Of a stretch of 7,568 bases of DNA, positions 1-6,325 are shown one piece after another (the stretch's first letter is position 1; every line of letters starts with the position of its first letter). The translations under genes were made by a program, and so were the position numbers. The notes below the pieces were generated by a model. That model did no database searches, had not been told where the DNA came from, and was given only the letters and a program-made list of their open reading frames with translations. The stretch spans positions 1 to 7,568 of the forward strand of contig JAAFKL010000180.1 in NCBI GenBank assembly GCA_021399405.1, given 5' to 3'. This DNA is from Candidatus Heimdallarchaeota archaeon. GTDB taxonomy: Archaea; Asgardarchaeota; Heimdallarchaeia; Heimdallarchaeales; Kariarchaeaceae.

Positions 1-146
1 GAACCAAAATTATGACATCCTCCACTTGTTGAGGATGGTCTCCAAGTATCGAAGCTACCATTGTCCTTGTCACTACTTACCTGTACTTGAGTATATAACA
101 TCGAGACAGAAAGTAGTACGAGTACTAGTATTGTACTTTTTCTCAT
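1..146 (-). CDS. Partial exported protein with an S-G-G-C-H site (5' end of gene only)
   Basis: An ATG at 146 opens a frame of 48 complete codons that continues off the left edge without a stop. The product starts MRKSTILVLVLLSVSMLYTQ, a typical signal peptide: basic MRK, then a hydrophobic stretch at about residues 5-18. The mature part begins near residues 20-25, is Ser/Thr/Gly-rich, and contains S-G-G-C-H-N near residue 44. This lines up with C-G-I-C-H-N of the cytochrome at 6471-7523, except that Ser replaces the first heme Cys. It may therefore be a single-cysteine variant heme site, or just a coincidental Cys-His pair. The gene lies downstream of ccmF on the same strand, 407 bp away, with its own TATA-like box and a weak GTGAT Shine-Dalgarno 4 nt before the ATG. 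The reading frame and signal peptide are seen directly. The family is not recognisable from so short a piece, and a heme role is inference. Confidence 0.68.
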   Translation of the reverse strand, partial: MRKSTILVLVLLSVSMLYTQVQVSSDKDNGSFDTWRPSSTSGGCHNFG

Positions 147-163
147 ATCAATCACTATTTTTG

Positions 164-174
164 TAATTTAAATT
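164..174 (-). promoter_or_regulatory. TATA-like box of the partial exported gene
   Basis: On the minus strand AATTTAAATTA is centred about 23 bp upstream of the ATG at 146. That is the usual archaeal TATA distance for a transcript starting at or just before the start codon. The region is very AT-rich, with further TATA-like stretches at about 207-225 and 250-263, so the exact promoter is uncertain. Confidence 0.45.
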
Positions 175-176
175 TG

Positions 177-192
177 TTGATCAATTGATCAA
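177..192. promoter_or_regulatory. Perfect 16-bp palindrome, possible operator
   Basis: TTGATCAATTGATCAA is identical to its reverse complement and is also two tandem copies of the 8-bp palindrome TTGATCAA. It sits directly upstream of the TATA-like box of the 1-146 gene, where the BRE would be. A dimeric regulator bound here would be placed to block or recruit TBP/TFB. The symmetry is seen directly; the operator role is inferred. Confidence 0.45.
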
Positions 193-286
193 GTGAAGCA
201 ATTACTATGTAATATATACTAATTACTTTACAATAGATAGCTTTGTGGCATAATATATATAGTCCACGATGTTTCTTATTTTTCAT

Positions 287-467
287 GTGCAATAATACAG
301 ATATTACTCATTTTTTCGTTTGATTGCACCTATTTTTTATTTATAACCAAGTTATTGGTCATATTTATTATATGCGTAATAATGTATAAATGATTGCACA
401 ATTGTAGCGTTTTTATCGAGTAAATATGGTTATTTGCCAACTTTGAGTTGTTAATGTTGTGCAATCA
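287..467. repeat. Cluster of TGATTGCAC motifs, direct and inverted
   Basis: The 9-mer TGATTGCAC occurs at 321-329 and 391-399, and inverted (GTGCAATCA) at 459-467. A copy with one mismatch, also inverted, lies at 287-295 (GTGCAATAA). The second and third copies extend to an 11-bp perfect inverted repeat, with arms 391-401 and 457-467. Between the first two copies is a small hairpin, ACCAA-GTTA-TTGGT (346-359). No ORF of useful length overlaps the cluster. It could be an upstream regulatory array for the 1-146 gene or a remnant of a small element; the sequence does not decide. Confidence 0.45.
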
Positions 468-553
468 ACTTAGGTTTTTATATTTTTTTACACAACTATG
501 TATTTGGAGGATCTTGAAGATTTAATTAATTTGAAGTCTATAATCATAAATTT

Positions 554-2533
554 TTACTTTTCATCTTGAATTCTAGGTATCAATTTAGAGGGAGTAATCA
601 CGATGAGGGCAAATAGTAAAGATGCACCCCATATTGGAAAAGCTAAATAGTATTCTTCTACGATTAAGTGAATCCCAATTATCTCCAGTCCAGAATGTCT
701 CAAGGGTTGCCCCCGCTTCAAATTAAAATAGATCTCTTTACCATTCGGATAAGTAATCCATGTAGCTGCCACATATGAACTGTGTTCATTTTGATCGATT
801 ACTGAAATCGTCCGTGTGTATGTAGTATCCCCTTTTATTAACTTCAAATGGACAATTACTGTTTCGCCCCTTGAATCCTTGATAGGGCCTTCAATTGATT
901 CTAATTCAACAATTAGACCATCAGGGACCTCTACTTTATCCCCAATCAGAAGTATGTATGGATCAGATGAAACCCTAGTTTCTGTTGCTGGTCCAGCACC
1001 GTTCGCGATAATTGTAAGAAACACTAACAACATTGCAAGATGACTCACTAGGCGTCTTGGTGTAATTTTTCGTTTCATTCGCCACCTATTAATTTCCGAA
1101 TTTATTAAGGCAAATAGGGTAAAAACAATCAGCAAAATCGAGATAATTTGAAACAAACTAACTAATCCAGCAACTATCTCGGAGAAATCAAAATCAATAT
1201 GTTGCAACCAATAAAATTGAGATAAAATCAGGGCTATCACAGATGAAACCGCTACTTCTATTTTACCTATATACTTATGTTCTAAACTATCAAGAAGCAA
1301 ACCCACAGTAATACCCATAAACCCAATCCCATTAACTAAAGGATAAGAATTAGTGAAATCTCGGTCTAGATTAAATTCACTATCTAGAATTTGAAATAAC
1401 AGAATCCCTAAATTAGCCAAAATTAAAAAATTGAAAGAAAGAACCCCAATATTGAATCCATTTGGTTTTGCAATATCATCGCTTACTCGAACTGGAGAAA
1501 GTGGTTGCCATTTATGAGTAATCCACCCCATTACTAAAGGAATTAAGCTGATAAAAAACAATACAAGAAATAATGAAGCTACTGGTGAGGGAGCATAATT
1601 ATGCAAGCCACCTAATATATTACTAGTGATCAACCAAGCAGCAAAGAAAACCAACGGGAAGCCAATTATCCCTAAAAGGAGATATAAAGCCCGATTACTA
1701 CCAACCTCATGGAGATGAAGTCTATATCCAGCAGTTAGCCATAATACAATAGATATGACTATTACTCCATCCCAACTCCAATAACCACCCCAACTAGCTT
1801 CATGACTCCATATTATACCCAATGTTAATACTAGAGACGTTAGAACCCAAGTGATTCGAGTTACAATTCTATCTAATTTTAATAGATCACTACTAAACAC
1901 AGAGTTTGGATCAGGTGCTTTCATCCAAAAATAGGAAGTAATAGCCCAAATTATGAAGAAACCGGTGTAACTGGCAAATGCCAGTGGTGGATGCATAAAA
2001 TTCCAAATTGACAGTAAAGATGGACTCATGCCTATGGGAACTGCGTCAGCTAGTGCAGCCCTGTAAGGTCTTTGGCCCATTAAAAGAAATAGAATCAGAA
2101 TAGATCCCCAAAGTAAAATTTCAAAAAAGAGAGAATTATCTTCGGTATTTTTTACTTCTTTTTCTGGTTTTGCAAAATATTTTCGAAAAATAAGAGATAT
2201 GGCAATCCAAGTAAACCAAGTCCAGAGATGATAAGAACCCCATCTATCAGTCCAGGATGCTGCAATCAACTCTGTGTTAGTCATCCATGAACCTGCAGAA
2301 TTAATTACAATCTCAAAATCGGTGTTTATCTGAACCATAATGAAAGCCAATGCCAGCTGACTAATCGTTAATAATGCGGTAGTTAGATATATTAAGTATA
2401 TACTGAATTTCTTGTTTTTATCATCGAAGCTATTAGATCGCCTGTTTCTACTAAAAAGAATCCCTGAAACTAACGCAGGAAGAAATACAAGATATAAGTA
2501 ACTGCTCAAAATTGGCTGTAAAGATATGGCCAC
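554..2533 (-). CDS. ccmF: Cytochrome c-type biogenesis protein CcmF (heme lyase subunit)
   Basis: CcmF is the integral membrane subunit of system I cytochrome c maturation. It takes heme from CcmE and ligates it to CXXCH apocytochromes outside the membrane. The 659 residues match the usual length. I count about 15 hydrophobic segments, with a soluble extracytoplasmic domain at about 513-628 before the last one (630-647). The tryptophan-rich heme-handling core is WGGYWSWD (248-255). The four family histidines can be placed: H181 in MHPPLAF, H273 just after the WWD segment, H311 in the loop after TSNILGG, and H498 in VSHLA. The PVEN that normally follows the core Asp is absent here (WDGVIVIS). 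GTG at 2533 is the only plausible start, because an in-frame TAA lies eight codons upstream. No other ccm gene is in the window. The cytochrome at 6471-7523 is a plausible client. Confidence 0.93.
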   Translation of the reverse strand: MAISLQPILSSYLYLVFLPALVSGILFSRNRRSNSFDDKNKKFSIYLIYLTTALLTISQLALAFIMVQINTDFEIVINSAGSWMTNTELIAASWTDRWGSYHLWTWFTWIAISLIFRKYFAKPEKEVKNTEDNSLFFEILLWGSILILFLLMGQRPYRAALADAVPIGMSPSLLSIWNFMHPPLAFASYTGFFIIWAITSYFWMKAPDPNSVFSSDLLKLDRIVTRITWVLTSLVLTLGIIWSHEASWGGYWSWDGVIVISIVLWLTAGYRLHLHEVGSNRALYLLLGIIGFPLVFFAAWLITSNILGGLHNYAPSPVASLFLVLFFISLIPLVMGWITHKWQPLSPVRVSDDIAKPNGFNIGVLSFNFLILANLGILLFQILDSEFNLDRDFTNSYPLVNGIGFMGITVGLLLDSLEHKYIGKIEVAVSSVIALILSQFYWLQHIDFDFSEIVAGLVSLFQIISILLIVFTLFALINSEINRWRMKRKITPRRLVSHLAMLLVFLTIIANGAGPATETRVSSDPYILLIGDKVEVPDGLIVELESIEGPIKDSRGETVIVHLKLIKGDTTYTRTISVIDQNEHSSYVAATWITYPNGKEIYFNLKRGQPLRHSGLEIIGIHLIVEEYYLAFPIWGASLLFALIVITPSKLIPRIQDEK

Positions 2534-2554
2534 TAATCCTACTTGAGATAAAGT

Positions 2555-2573
2555 TTATTAAAAAATATATCAA
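2555..2573 (-). promoter_or_regulatory. TATA-like promoter of ccmF
   Basis: Minus-strand GATATATTTTTTAATA lies about 25-38 bp upstream of the GTG at 2533, so transcription would start very close to the start codon. Only a weak AGGA, 3 nt before the GTG, could serve as a ribosome binding site. This suggests a leaderless or nearly leaderless mRNA. Confidence 0.45.
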
Positions 2574-2617
2574 AGGTAAAAATTCAAGTGCATGTACAAA
2601 ACCATATTTAGAGTAAT

Positions 2618-2634
2618 CCTCAGATAAGTTGAGG
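2618..2634. repeat. Short hairpin upstream of ccmF
   Basis: CCTCA (2618-2622) and TGAGG (2630-2634) form a 5-bp stem around a 7-nt loop, followed on the plus strand by GTTTTG. It resembles a weak terminator, but no plus-strand gene lies before it. A role is not established. Confidence 0.25.
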
Positions 2635-2662
2635 GTTTTGTCTAATACAAATTCATTATTAA

Positions 2663-2693
2663 TAAGGTAATGAAATTTAGAAATTTTACCTTA
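2663..2693. repeat. 31-bp imperfect palindrome between ccmF and the ATPase gene
   Basis: TAAGGTAA (2663-2670) and TTACCTTA (2686-2693) are perfect 8-bp inverted arms. The interior contains AAATTT twice (2673-2678 and 2681-2686), which extends the symmetry. It lies about 130 bp upstream of the ccmF start, farther than a usual archaeal operator. It could be a distal regulatory site or a cruciform-prone sequence. Confidence 0.35.
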
Positions 2694-2845
2694 AGCATTC
2701 AGACATATTTAAGGAACGATATAGGACTAAATTTTCGATTTGTACCTAAATAAACCTTGGCTGTTAGAATACGTACTCAAATTATATATTGATTTAAACT
2801 TAAATATTAATATCACAGGTATCATTCTGGCATTAAATTAATTTA

Positions 2846-3013
2846 TCATTCATTGACTATTTTTGTTACAATTACTTTTGATGTGAACTTAATAGACACC
2901 TGTGGTTCTTTTCTACGTTGAAATCTGAGTTTAACGATACCATCTCCAAATAATATCAATTGCGAACGGAAAATTCTACTTTTAGGTTGGTCGTGGTCTA
3001 AATATCATGCATT
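2846..3013 (-). pseudogene. Possible remnant or small unrecognised ORF
   Basis: A minus-strand frame is open from just after a TGA at about 3014-3016 down to a TGA at 2846-2848. It has no ATG or GTG start near its head. A TTG at 2959 would give 37 residues beginning MILFGDGIVKLRFQRRKEPQ and ending IVNE. The translation looks protein-like, with alternating hydrophobic and basic residues and no low-complexity stretch. There is no Shine-Dalgarno before the TTG. It may be the tail of a decayed gene, a small protein, or chance. I do not recognise a family. Confidence 0.2.
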
Positions 3014-3070
3014 ATTGTGAACCAGACATATGATATCAATTTTTAGAGCCTCTCGATTAACATTGAATAG

Positions 3071-3105
3071 AACATATTACATGGATAACATCTACATAAT
3101 ATGTT
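3071..3105 (+). promoter_or_regulatory. 9-bp inverted repeat abutting the ATPase TATA box
   Basis: AACATATTA (3071-3079) and TAATATGTT (3097-3105) are perfect inverted copies with a 17-nt spacer, so the half-site centres are 26 bp apart. The right arm ends 4 bp before the TATA-like box. This is the geometry expected for a dimeric regulator acting on this promoter. The symmetry is observed; the regulatory role is inferred. Confidence 0.4.
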
Positions 3106-3108
3106 AGG

Positions 3109-3116
3109 TTTTTAAA
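3109..3116 (+). promoter_or_regulatory. TATA-like box of the HerA-like ATPase gene
   Basis: TTTTTAAA is centred about 30 bp upstream of the ATG at 3143. There is no Shine-Dalgarno between the box and the ATG (the spacer is GATCAAACGTCTTTTCATAT then GCTTCG). A short or absent leader is implied. Confidence 0.5.
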
Positions 3117-3142
3117 GATCAAACGTCTTTTCATATGCTTCG

Positions 3143-4675
3143 ATGGATCCAGTAGAGGAAATTTCCTATCTCTCTGAGAAAGGATATGATTTTTTAGAAC
3201 AAGGTAATTTTATCGCTGCAAAAACATATTTTATGGATGCTTATACGATTGTTCAGAAATTAAATGAAAGGAGTGACTCAACTCAACAAATAAAGTTAGA
3301 AGAAGTTGCAACATCATTAATTACATTAGCTCAAGAGGCGCACTCACTCAATTTTAAAAATGACACAAATTTATTTCCAGAAGCACAACAAATAAAACAG
3401 AAAAGAGGGAATGGTAAAAAGCAGAGACGAAAACGTGGAAAAGCATTAAAAATTTATTTGGCAGCATCATTAGAAAAAGAACGCGAGATAATTTGGAAGC
3501 CAACCGATTTGATGAATGGAATTACAACAATTACAGGTGGATCTGGTTCTGGAAAAACTCAAACAATTAGAAGAATTGTCTCTGAATTGACCGAAAATAA
3601 AATTCCAACAATTGTTTTTGATTTGCATGGAGATATTGAGTTGCCCATCAAAACTATCTCACTGGATTATATTGGGAAGCAAAGTATTAATCCGCTTGAA
3701 CTTTCATCTAAGTCAAGAAAGGACGGAGGGCCAATTCCACATATAAATCGATTAATGACACAGTTTAGTTATGCAATACCTGATCGTTTTTCAGCCACTC
3801 AACAGTCCTGGTTACGTGGTTTGCTAAGATTTTCATATTATGTGCATGGAATAATTCAAGACGACCCAGACACTTGGTATAAAGAACCACCTACATTTTC
3901 TTACCTCTTGGATCTACTCAAGTATCCTGAGGAAAAAATTGGACCTACAAAAAACCGAGAATATTTAAGATTGCTCGATAGCATAACAATGAGTACTAGA
4001 ATTGCAGTTGAAAATAGAATGATATCTATTCTCGAACATCCGGCATTTTCTGGAAAAAATAATATTAATCTTGAAAATCTACTGACTGAACCCCACCGCA
4101 TAGTTTTGAAACCGCTAAATACAATTGATCTCCAATTCTTAGCCGCAGATACGATCATGAGGCAAATTTTTGCATATTTAGTCTCAAAAGGCCATATCCA
4201 AGCAGATGAAGAGGATAATAAATTTAGATTGTTCATTGTAATTGATGAAGTGAAAATTCTTACAGGGTATAGAGGGAACATCAATGATCCTTATCATATT
4301 CTTAATCGATTTGCGACTGAAGCAAGAAAATTTGGTTTAGGCCTGATATTAGCCAGTCAAGTATTAGGACACTTTGGAAGAGATATTCGATCCAATTCGG
4401 CAACAAAATTAATCCTCAAAACCATGGATTTAGATGAAGCAAGACGATGTGCAAAAGAATTGAAAATTGATCTTAAGAAACTTAATGCAATAAAAAGACC
4501 GGGTGAAGGATTTATTATCACTTCAAAAAATAAACAAGCTGAGCATATTCAAATATATAATTATGAAACGCCTGAAGAGGAGGTTATTGATGCGTATCAA
4601 AAAAAAGAACAGGAAGAGGAAATGATTAAATTTGTATTATCCAATACTAGGGAATTTAGCGAGAAAATAAAATAA
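3143..4675 (+). CDS. HerA/DUF87-type AAA+ ATPase with N-terminal MIT/TPR-like helical domain
   Basis: This 510-residue cytosolic ATPase belongs to the HerA/FtsK/VirB4 group, whose hexamers pump or remodel DNA. The Walker A motif is GGSGSGKT (132-139), followed by the family's D-x-HG motif as DLHGD (160-164). Walker B is LFIVIDE (363-369), the sensor-like ASQ is at 404-406, and RPGEGF (452-457) is near the end. Classical HerA has an N-terminal HAS barrel and a NurA nuclease partner; neither is seen here. Instead residues 3-70 form about three amphipathic helices, with GNFIAAKTYFMDAY at 21-34 resembling a MIT or TPR unit. A very basic linker (85-101, GNGKKQRRKRGK) follows. The C-terminal tail (476-510) is charged and probably coiled. 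The ATG at 3143 follows a TATA box at the proper distance. The substrate is unknown: DNA translocation is inferred from the family, and a plasmid or conjugation-type relative is possible. Confidence 0.88.
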   Translation: MDPVEEISYLSEKGYDFLEQGNFIAAKTYFMDAYTIVQKLNERSDSTQQIKLEEVATSLITLAQEAHSLNFKNDTNLFPEAQQIKQKRGNGKKQRRKRGKALKIYLAASLEKEREIIWKPTDLMNGITTITGGSGSGKTQTIRRIVSELTENKIPTIVFDLHGDIELPIKTISLDYIGKQSINPLELSSKSRKDGGPIPHINRLMTQFSYAIPDRFSATQQSWLRGLLRFSYYVHGIIQDDPDTWYKEPPTFSYLLDLLKYPEEKIGPTKNREYLRLLDSITMSTRIAVENRMISILEHPAFSGKNNINLENLLTEPHRIVLKPLNTIDLQFLAADTIMRQIFAYLVSKGHIQADEEDNKFRLFIVIDEVKILTGYRGNINDPYHILNRFATEARKFGLGLILASQVLGHFGRDIRSNSATKLILKTMDLDEARRCAKELKIDLKKLNAIKRPGEGFIITSKNKQAEHIQIYNYETPEEEVIDAYQKKEQEEEMIKFVLSNTREFSEKIK

Positions 4676-4694
4676 TTTTTACAATTTTCTTCTT
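4663..4694. terminator. Bidirectional T-rich termination region between convergent genes
   Basis: The ATPase and toroid genes converge with only 3 bp between stop codons. On the plus strand a T-rich run (TTTTTACAATTTTCTTCTT, 4676-4694) follows the ATPase stop. On the minus strand TTATTTTATTTTC (4675-4663) follows the toroid stop. Archaeal RNA polymerase terminates at such T-tracts, so each terminator lies inside the end of the opposing gene. Confidence 0.5.
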
Positions 4695-6319
4695 GGCTTG
4701 GTTAGCAATTGAGCAAATATAATTAGAAATACAATGGGGATATAGATCATTAAGTATGTATCATTAGAATCTGATTCACCAGTAGTAGAAGGTATGTCAG
4801 TTGAAACTTCTGCTGATGAATAGATTGCATTATATTCACTATTAGCAACTGCATTGGTAATTGGAGTCTCCATGCCATTCTCGATATATTGAAGTACTAC
4901 GGTCCCAATTCCTGCGATTCCATCATCAATCGAAAACCCAAATCCATTATTTAATTCGTTTTCCTGAACTGGTATTTGGTTATGTAAAGCCAATAATTGA
5001 GACAGGTGAGTCAAAATTGTAGAAACGTATTCAAAATGTCTCACTTCATTATATCTAGAAAACAAGTTAATGAAAAACTTCGCTACTCCAGCGCTCCCTA
5101 AACTTAATCCTGTGTAAAACCTCTCAGGAGAAGATTGGCTCATTGATACAGACCCGTTTGCATATATAAATTGTTCAAGCCATTTTTCTGAACGAATACT
5201 AGCTTCTAAATATTTAATATTACCAGTAAGGTCAAATATTCGCAACAGGCGATCAGCAATCCCGGTTGAACCGGCGTTAAATCCAGTTAAAGCAGTGTGT
5301 GCTAATAACCTTGTTACATATGAATAGGAACTATCAGCCCAGTAACCCCCTAAATCTCTAGAAATTAAATCATTTGCAAGACCATTAGCAGTTTCAAGAT
5401 ATTTGTTATCGTTAGTAATCTTGTATAAATCAATCATTAAATCTAGAATTCCCGCAGAACCAGTTCCAATACCAGTCATTCGATAACCATCGAATTCGGT
5501 TCCCTCACCCTCAAGTGTCCAAGGAATAATAAACAGATCCCCTTCAAATTTACCTTGGCCAATGATCCAACTACCAATATCTTTTGCTTCATTTAGATAT
5601 GACTCATCTTCTAGATAATTACTTAACGTGATTAGAGAAGAAGCTATACCTGATGCCCCATATTCTTGGCCAGTCGTTGTATATCCCCCCGGTGCATAAG
5701 GCCATCTTCCATCTTCCAATTGTTGATTCTTAACCCATCTGTATCCTTCTTCAATTATGACAGTAACGTCATCAACAATTCCCTCATATTGAGCTCGTGC
5801 GAGGAAGTTGATGATACCCATATTACCAAATCTAATACCTAAATATCCATCAGAATCAAAACTGGAGTATTTTCCCCAATAAATACCATCACTTGTTTCA
5901 TTGAAGAATGAGTGTTTCAAACGATTGATGATATCATGTAATAATGAGATTCCACTATCAAATCCTGCTAATAATGCATCAATGAGGAAATCTCCTATCC
6001 CTGAGGCTCCAATTTTAAAGCCATCATACATGAATAGATCATATGTTTTACCAGGTACAAATGGTTCAATCCACCCAAGTAAAAAATCATTATCGTCATA
6101 AATTGCATTTTCAATTAATGCATCAATAATATTTTCGATAAATTCTGGAGCATTAAATTCTATATTTTCTACTGCGAATACTGATTCATTGTTGTAAATA
6201 TTTCTAGTACCTTCAACATGACTTTGGATTGCAAAAGAGGTCGATAAGATCGATAATAGAAGAAAAAGTGAGGTGACTTTTCGAATTGTAATCCCAGTGT
6301 GGTTTGCTTTTGTTTTCAG
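4679..6319 (-). CDS. Exported, membrane-anchored LanC-like seven-repeat alpha/alpha toroid protein
   Basis: The frame encodes seven helical repeats, each with a G-x-x-G-I/V turn: GASGI, GNMGI, GASGI, GSAGI, GSTGI, GSAGV and GIAGI, spaced 56-66 residues apart. This is the signature of the LanC-like toroid. The first in-frame ATG (6031) gives 450 residues but cuts into repeat 1. The frame stays open 96 codons further, to a CTG at 6319 just after a TAA. That extension holds a signal peptide (basic RK at 13-14, hydrophobic VTSLFLLLSILSTSFA at 15-30) and the first helix, giving 546 residues. GAGGTGA lies 6 nt before the CTG. The C-terminus has a Ser/Thr/Asp-rich stalk, a membrane segment (about 520-539) and a KPRRKL tail. 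The protein has no cysteine, and the LanC zinc ligands (Cys, Cys-His) are replaced, so lanthionine cyclase activity is unlikely. It may bind or process a surface glycan or peptide; function is unknown. Confidence 0.83.
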   Translation of the reverse strand: MKTKANHTGITIRKVTSLFLLLSILSTSFAIQSHVEGTRNIYNNESVFAVENIEFNAPEFIENIIDALIENAIYDDNDFLLGWIEPFVPGKTYDLFMYDGFKIGASGIGDFLIDALLAGFDSGISLLHDIINRLKHSFFNETSDGIYWGKYSSFDSDGYLGIRFGNMGIINFLARAQYEGIVDDVTVIIEEGYRWVKNQQLEDGRWPYAPGGYTTTGQEYGASGIASSLITLSNYLEDESYLNEAKDIGSWIIGQGKFEGDLFIIPWTLEGEGTEFDGYRMTGIGTGSAGILDLMIDLYKITNDNKYLETANGLANDLISRDLGGYWADSSYSYVTRLLAHTALTGFNAGSTGIADRLLRIFDLTGNIKYLEASIRSEKWLEQFIYANGSVSMSQSSPERFYTGLSLGSAGVAKFFINLFSRYNEVRHFEYVSTILTHLSQLLALHNQIPVQENELNNGFGFSIDDGIAGIGTVVLQYIENGMETPITNAVANSEYNAIYSSAEVSTDIPSTTGESDSNDTYLMIYIPIVFLIIFAQLLTKPRRKL

Positions 6320-6325
6320 TTATTT

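Larger units (their letters stand above)
147..553. other. Intergenic region between ccmF and the partial exported gene
   Basis: This very AT-rich gap contains no supportable gene. It holds the promoter and palindrome of the 1-146 gene, the TGATTGCAC cluster at 287-467, and several TATA-like stretches. I saw no convincing ccmF terminator: there is no strong hairpin and no long minus-strand T-tract just past the ccmF stop. The only plus-strand ORF of note is a 23-codon one at 498-569, which I did not accept. Confidence 0.6.
2534..3142. other. 609-bp divergent intergenic region
   Basis: The region separates ccmF (minus) from the ATPase gene (plus) and is long for a compact archaeal genome. It contains a promoter at each end, the hairpin at 2618-2634, the palindrome at 2663-2693, the possible ORF remnant at 2846-3013, and the inverted repeat at 3071-3105. 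I looked for a tRNA or other structured RNA by eye and saw none. Confidence 0.55.

Noticed and set aside
287..467. CRISPR array
   Set aside because: The repeated unit is only 9 bp, occurs in both orientations and has irregular spacing.
498..569. Plus-strand 23-codon ORF (MYLEDLEDLINLK...)
   Set aside because: It overlaps the ccmF end, lacks a Shine-Dalgarno, and its TATA-like stretch is too close to the ATG. Length is within chance expectation.
816..1043. 75-codon plus-strand ORF
   Set aside because: It lies wholly antisense to the conserved C-terminal part of ccmF, and its translation shows no domain or start signal.
2670..2753. Plus-strand 27-codon ORF beginning MKFRNFTLS
   Set aside because: It starts inside the palindrome at 2663-2693, has no ribosome site, and nothing is recognisable in the peptide.
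2814..2904. CACAGGT (2814-2820) and ACCTGTG (2898-2904) inverted pair
   Set aside because: Seven-base arms 77 nt apart in AT-rich DNA are easily expected by chance, and nothing else supports a function.
3901..4284. 127-codon minus-strand ORF
   Set aside because: It is antisense to the ATPase core, including Walker B, whose motifs show the plus strand is coding.
3143..4675. HerA-NurA DNA repair operon
   Set aside because: No NurA, Mre11 or Rad50 gene is adjacent; the gene stands alone between a divergent and a convergent neighbour.
5901..6101. 66-codon plus-strand ORF
   Set aside because: It overlaps the N-terminal part of the toroid gene on the opposite strand and shows no independent support.
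4679..6319. Active lanthionine synthetase or RiPP biosynthesis cluster
   Set aside because: The zinc-binding Cys and His residues are absent, the protein is exported, and no precursor peptide or dehydratase gene is in the window.
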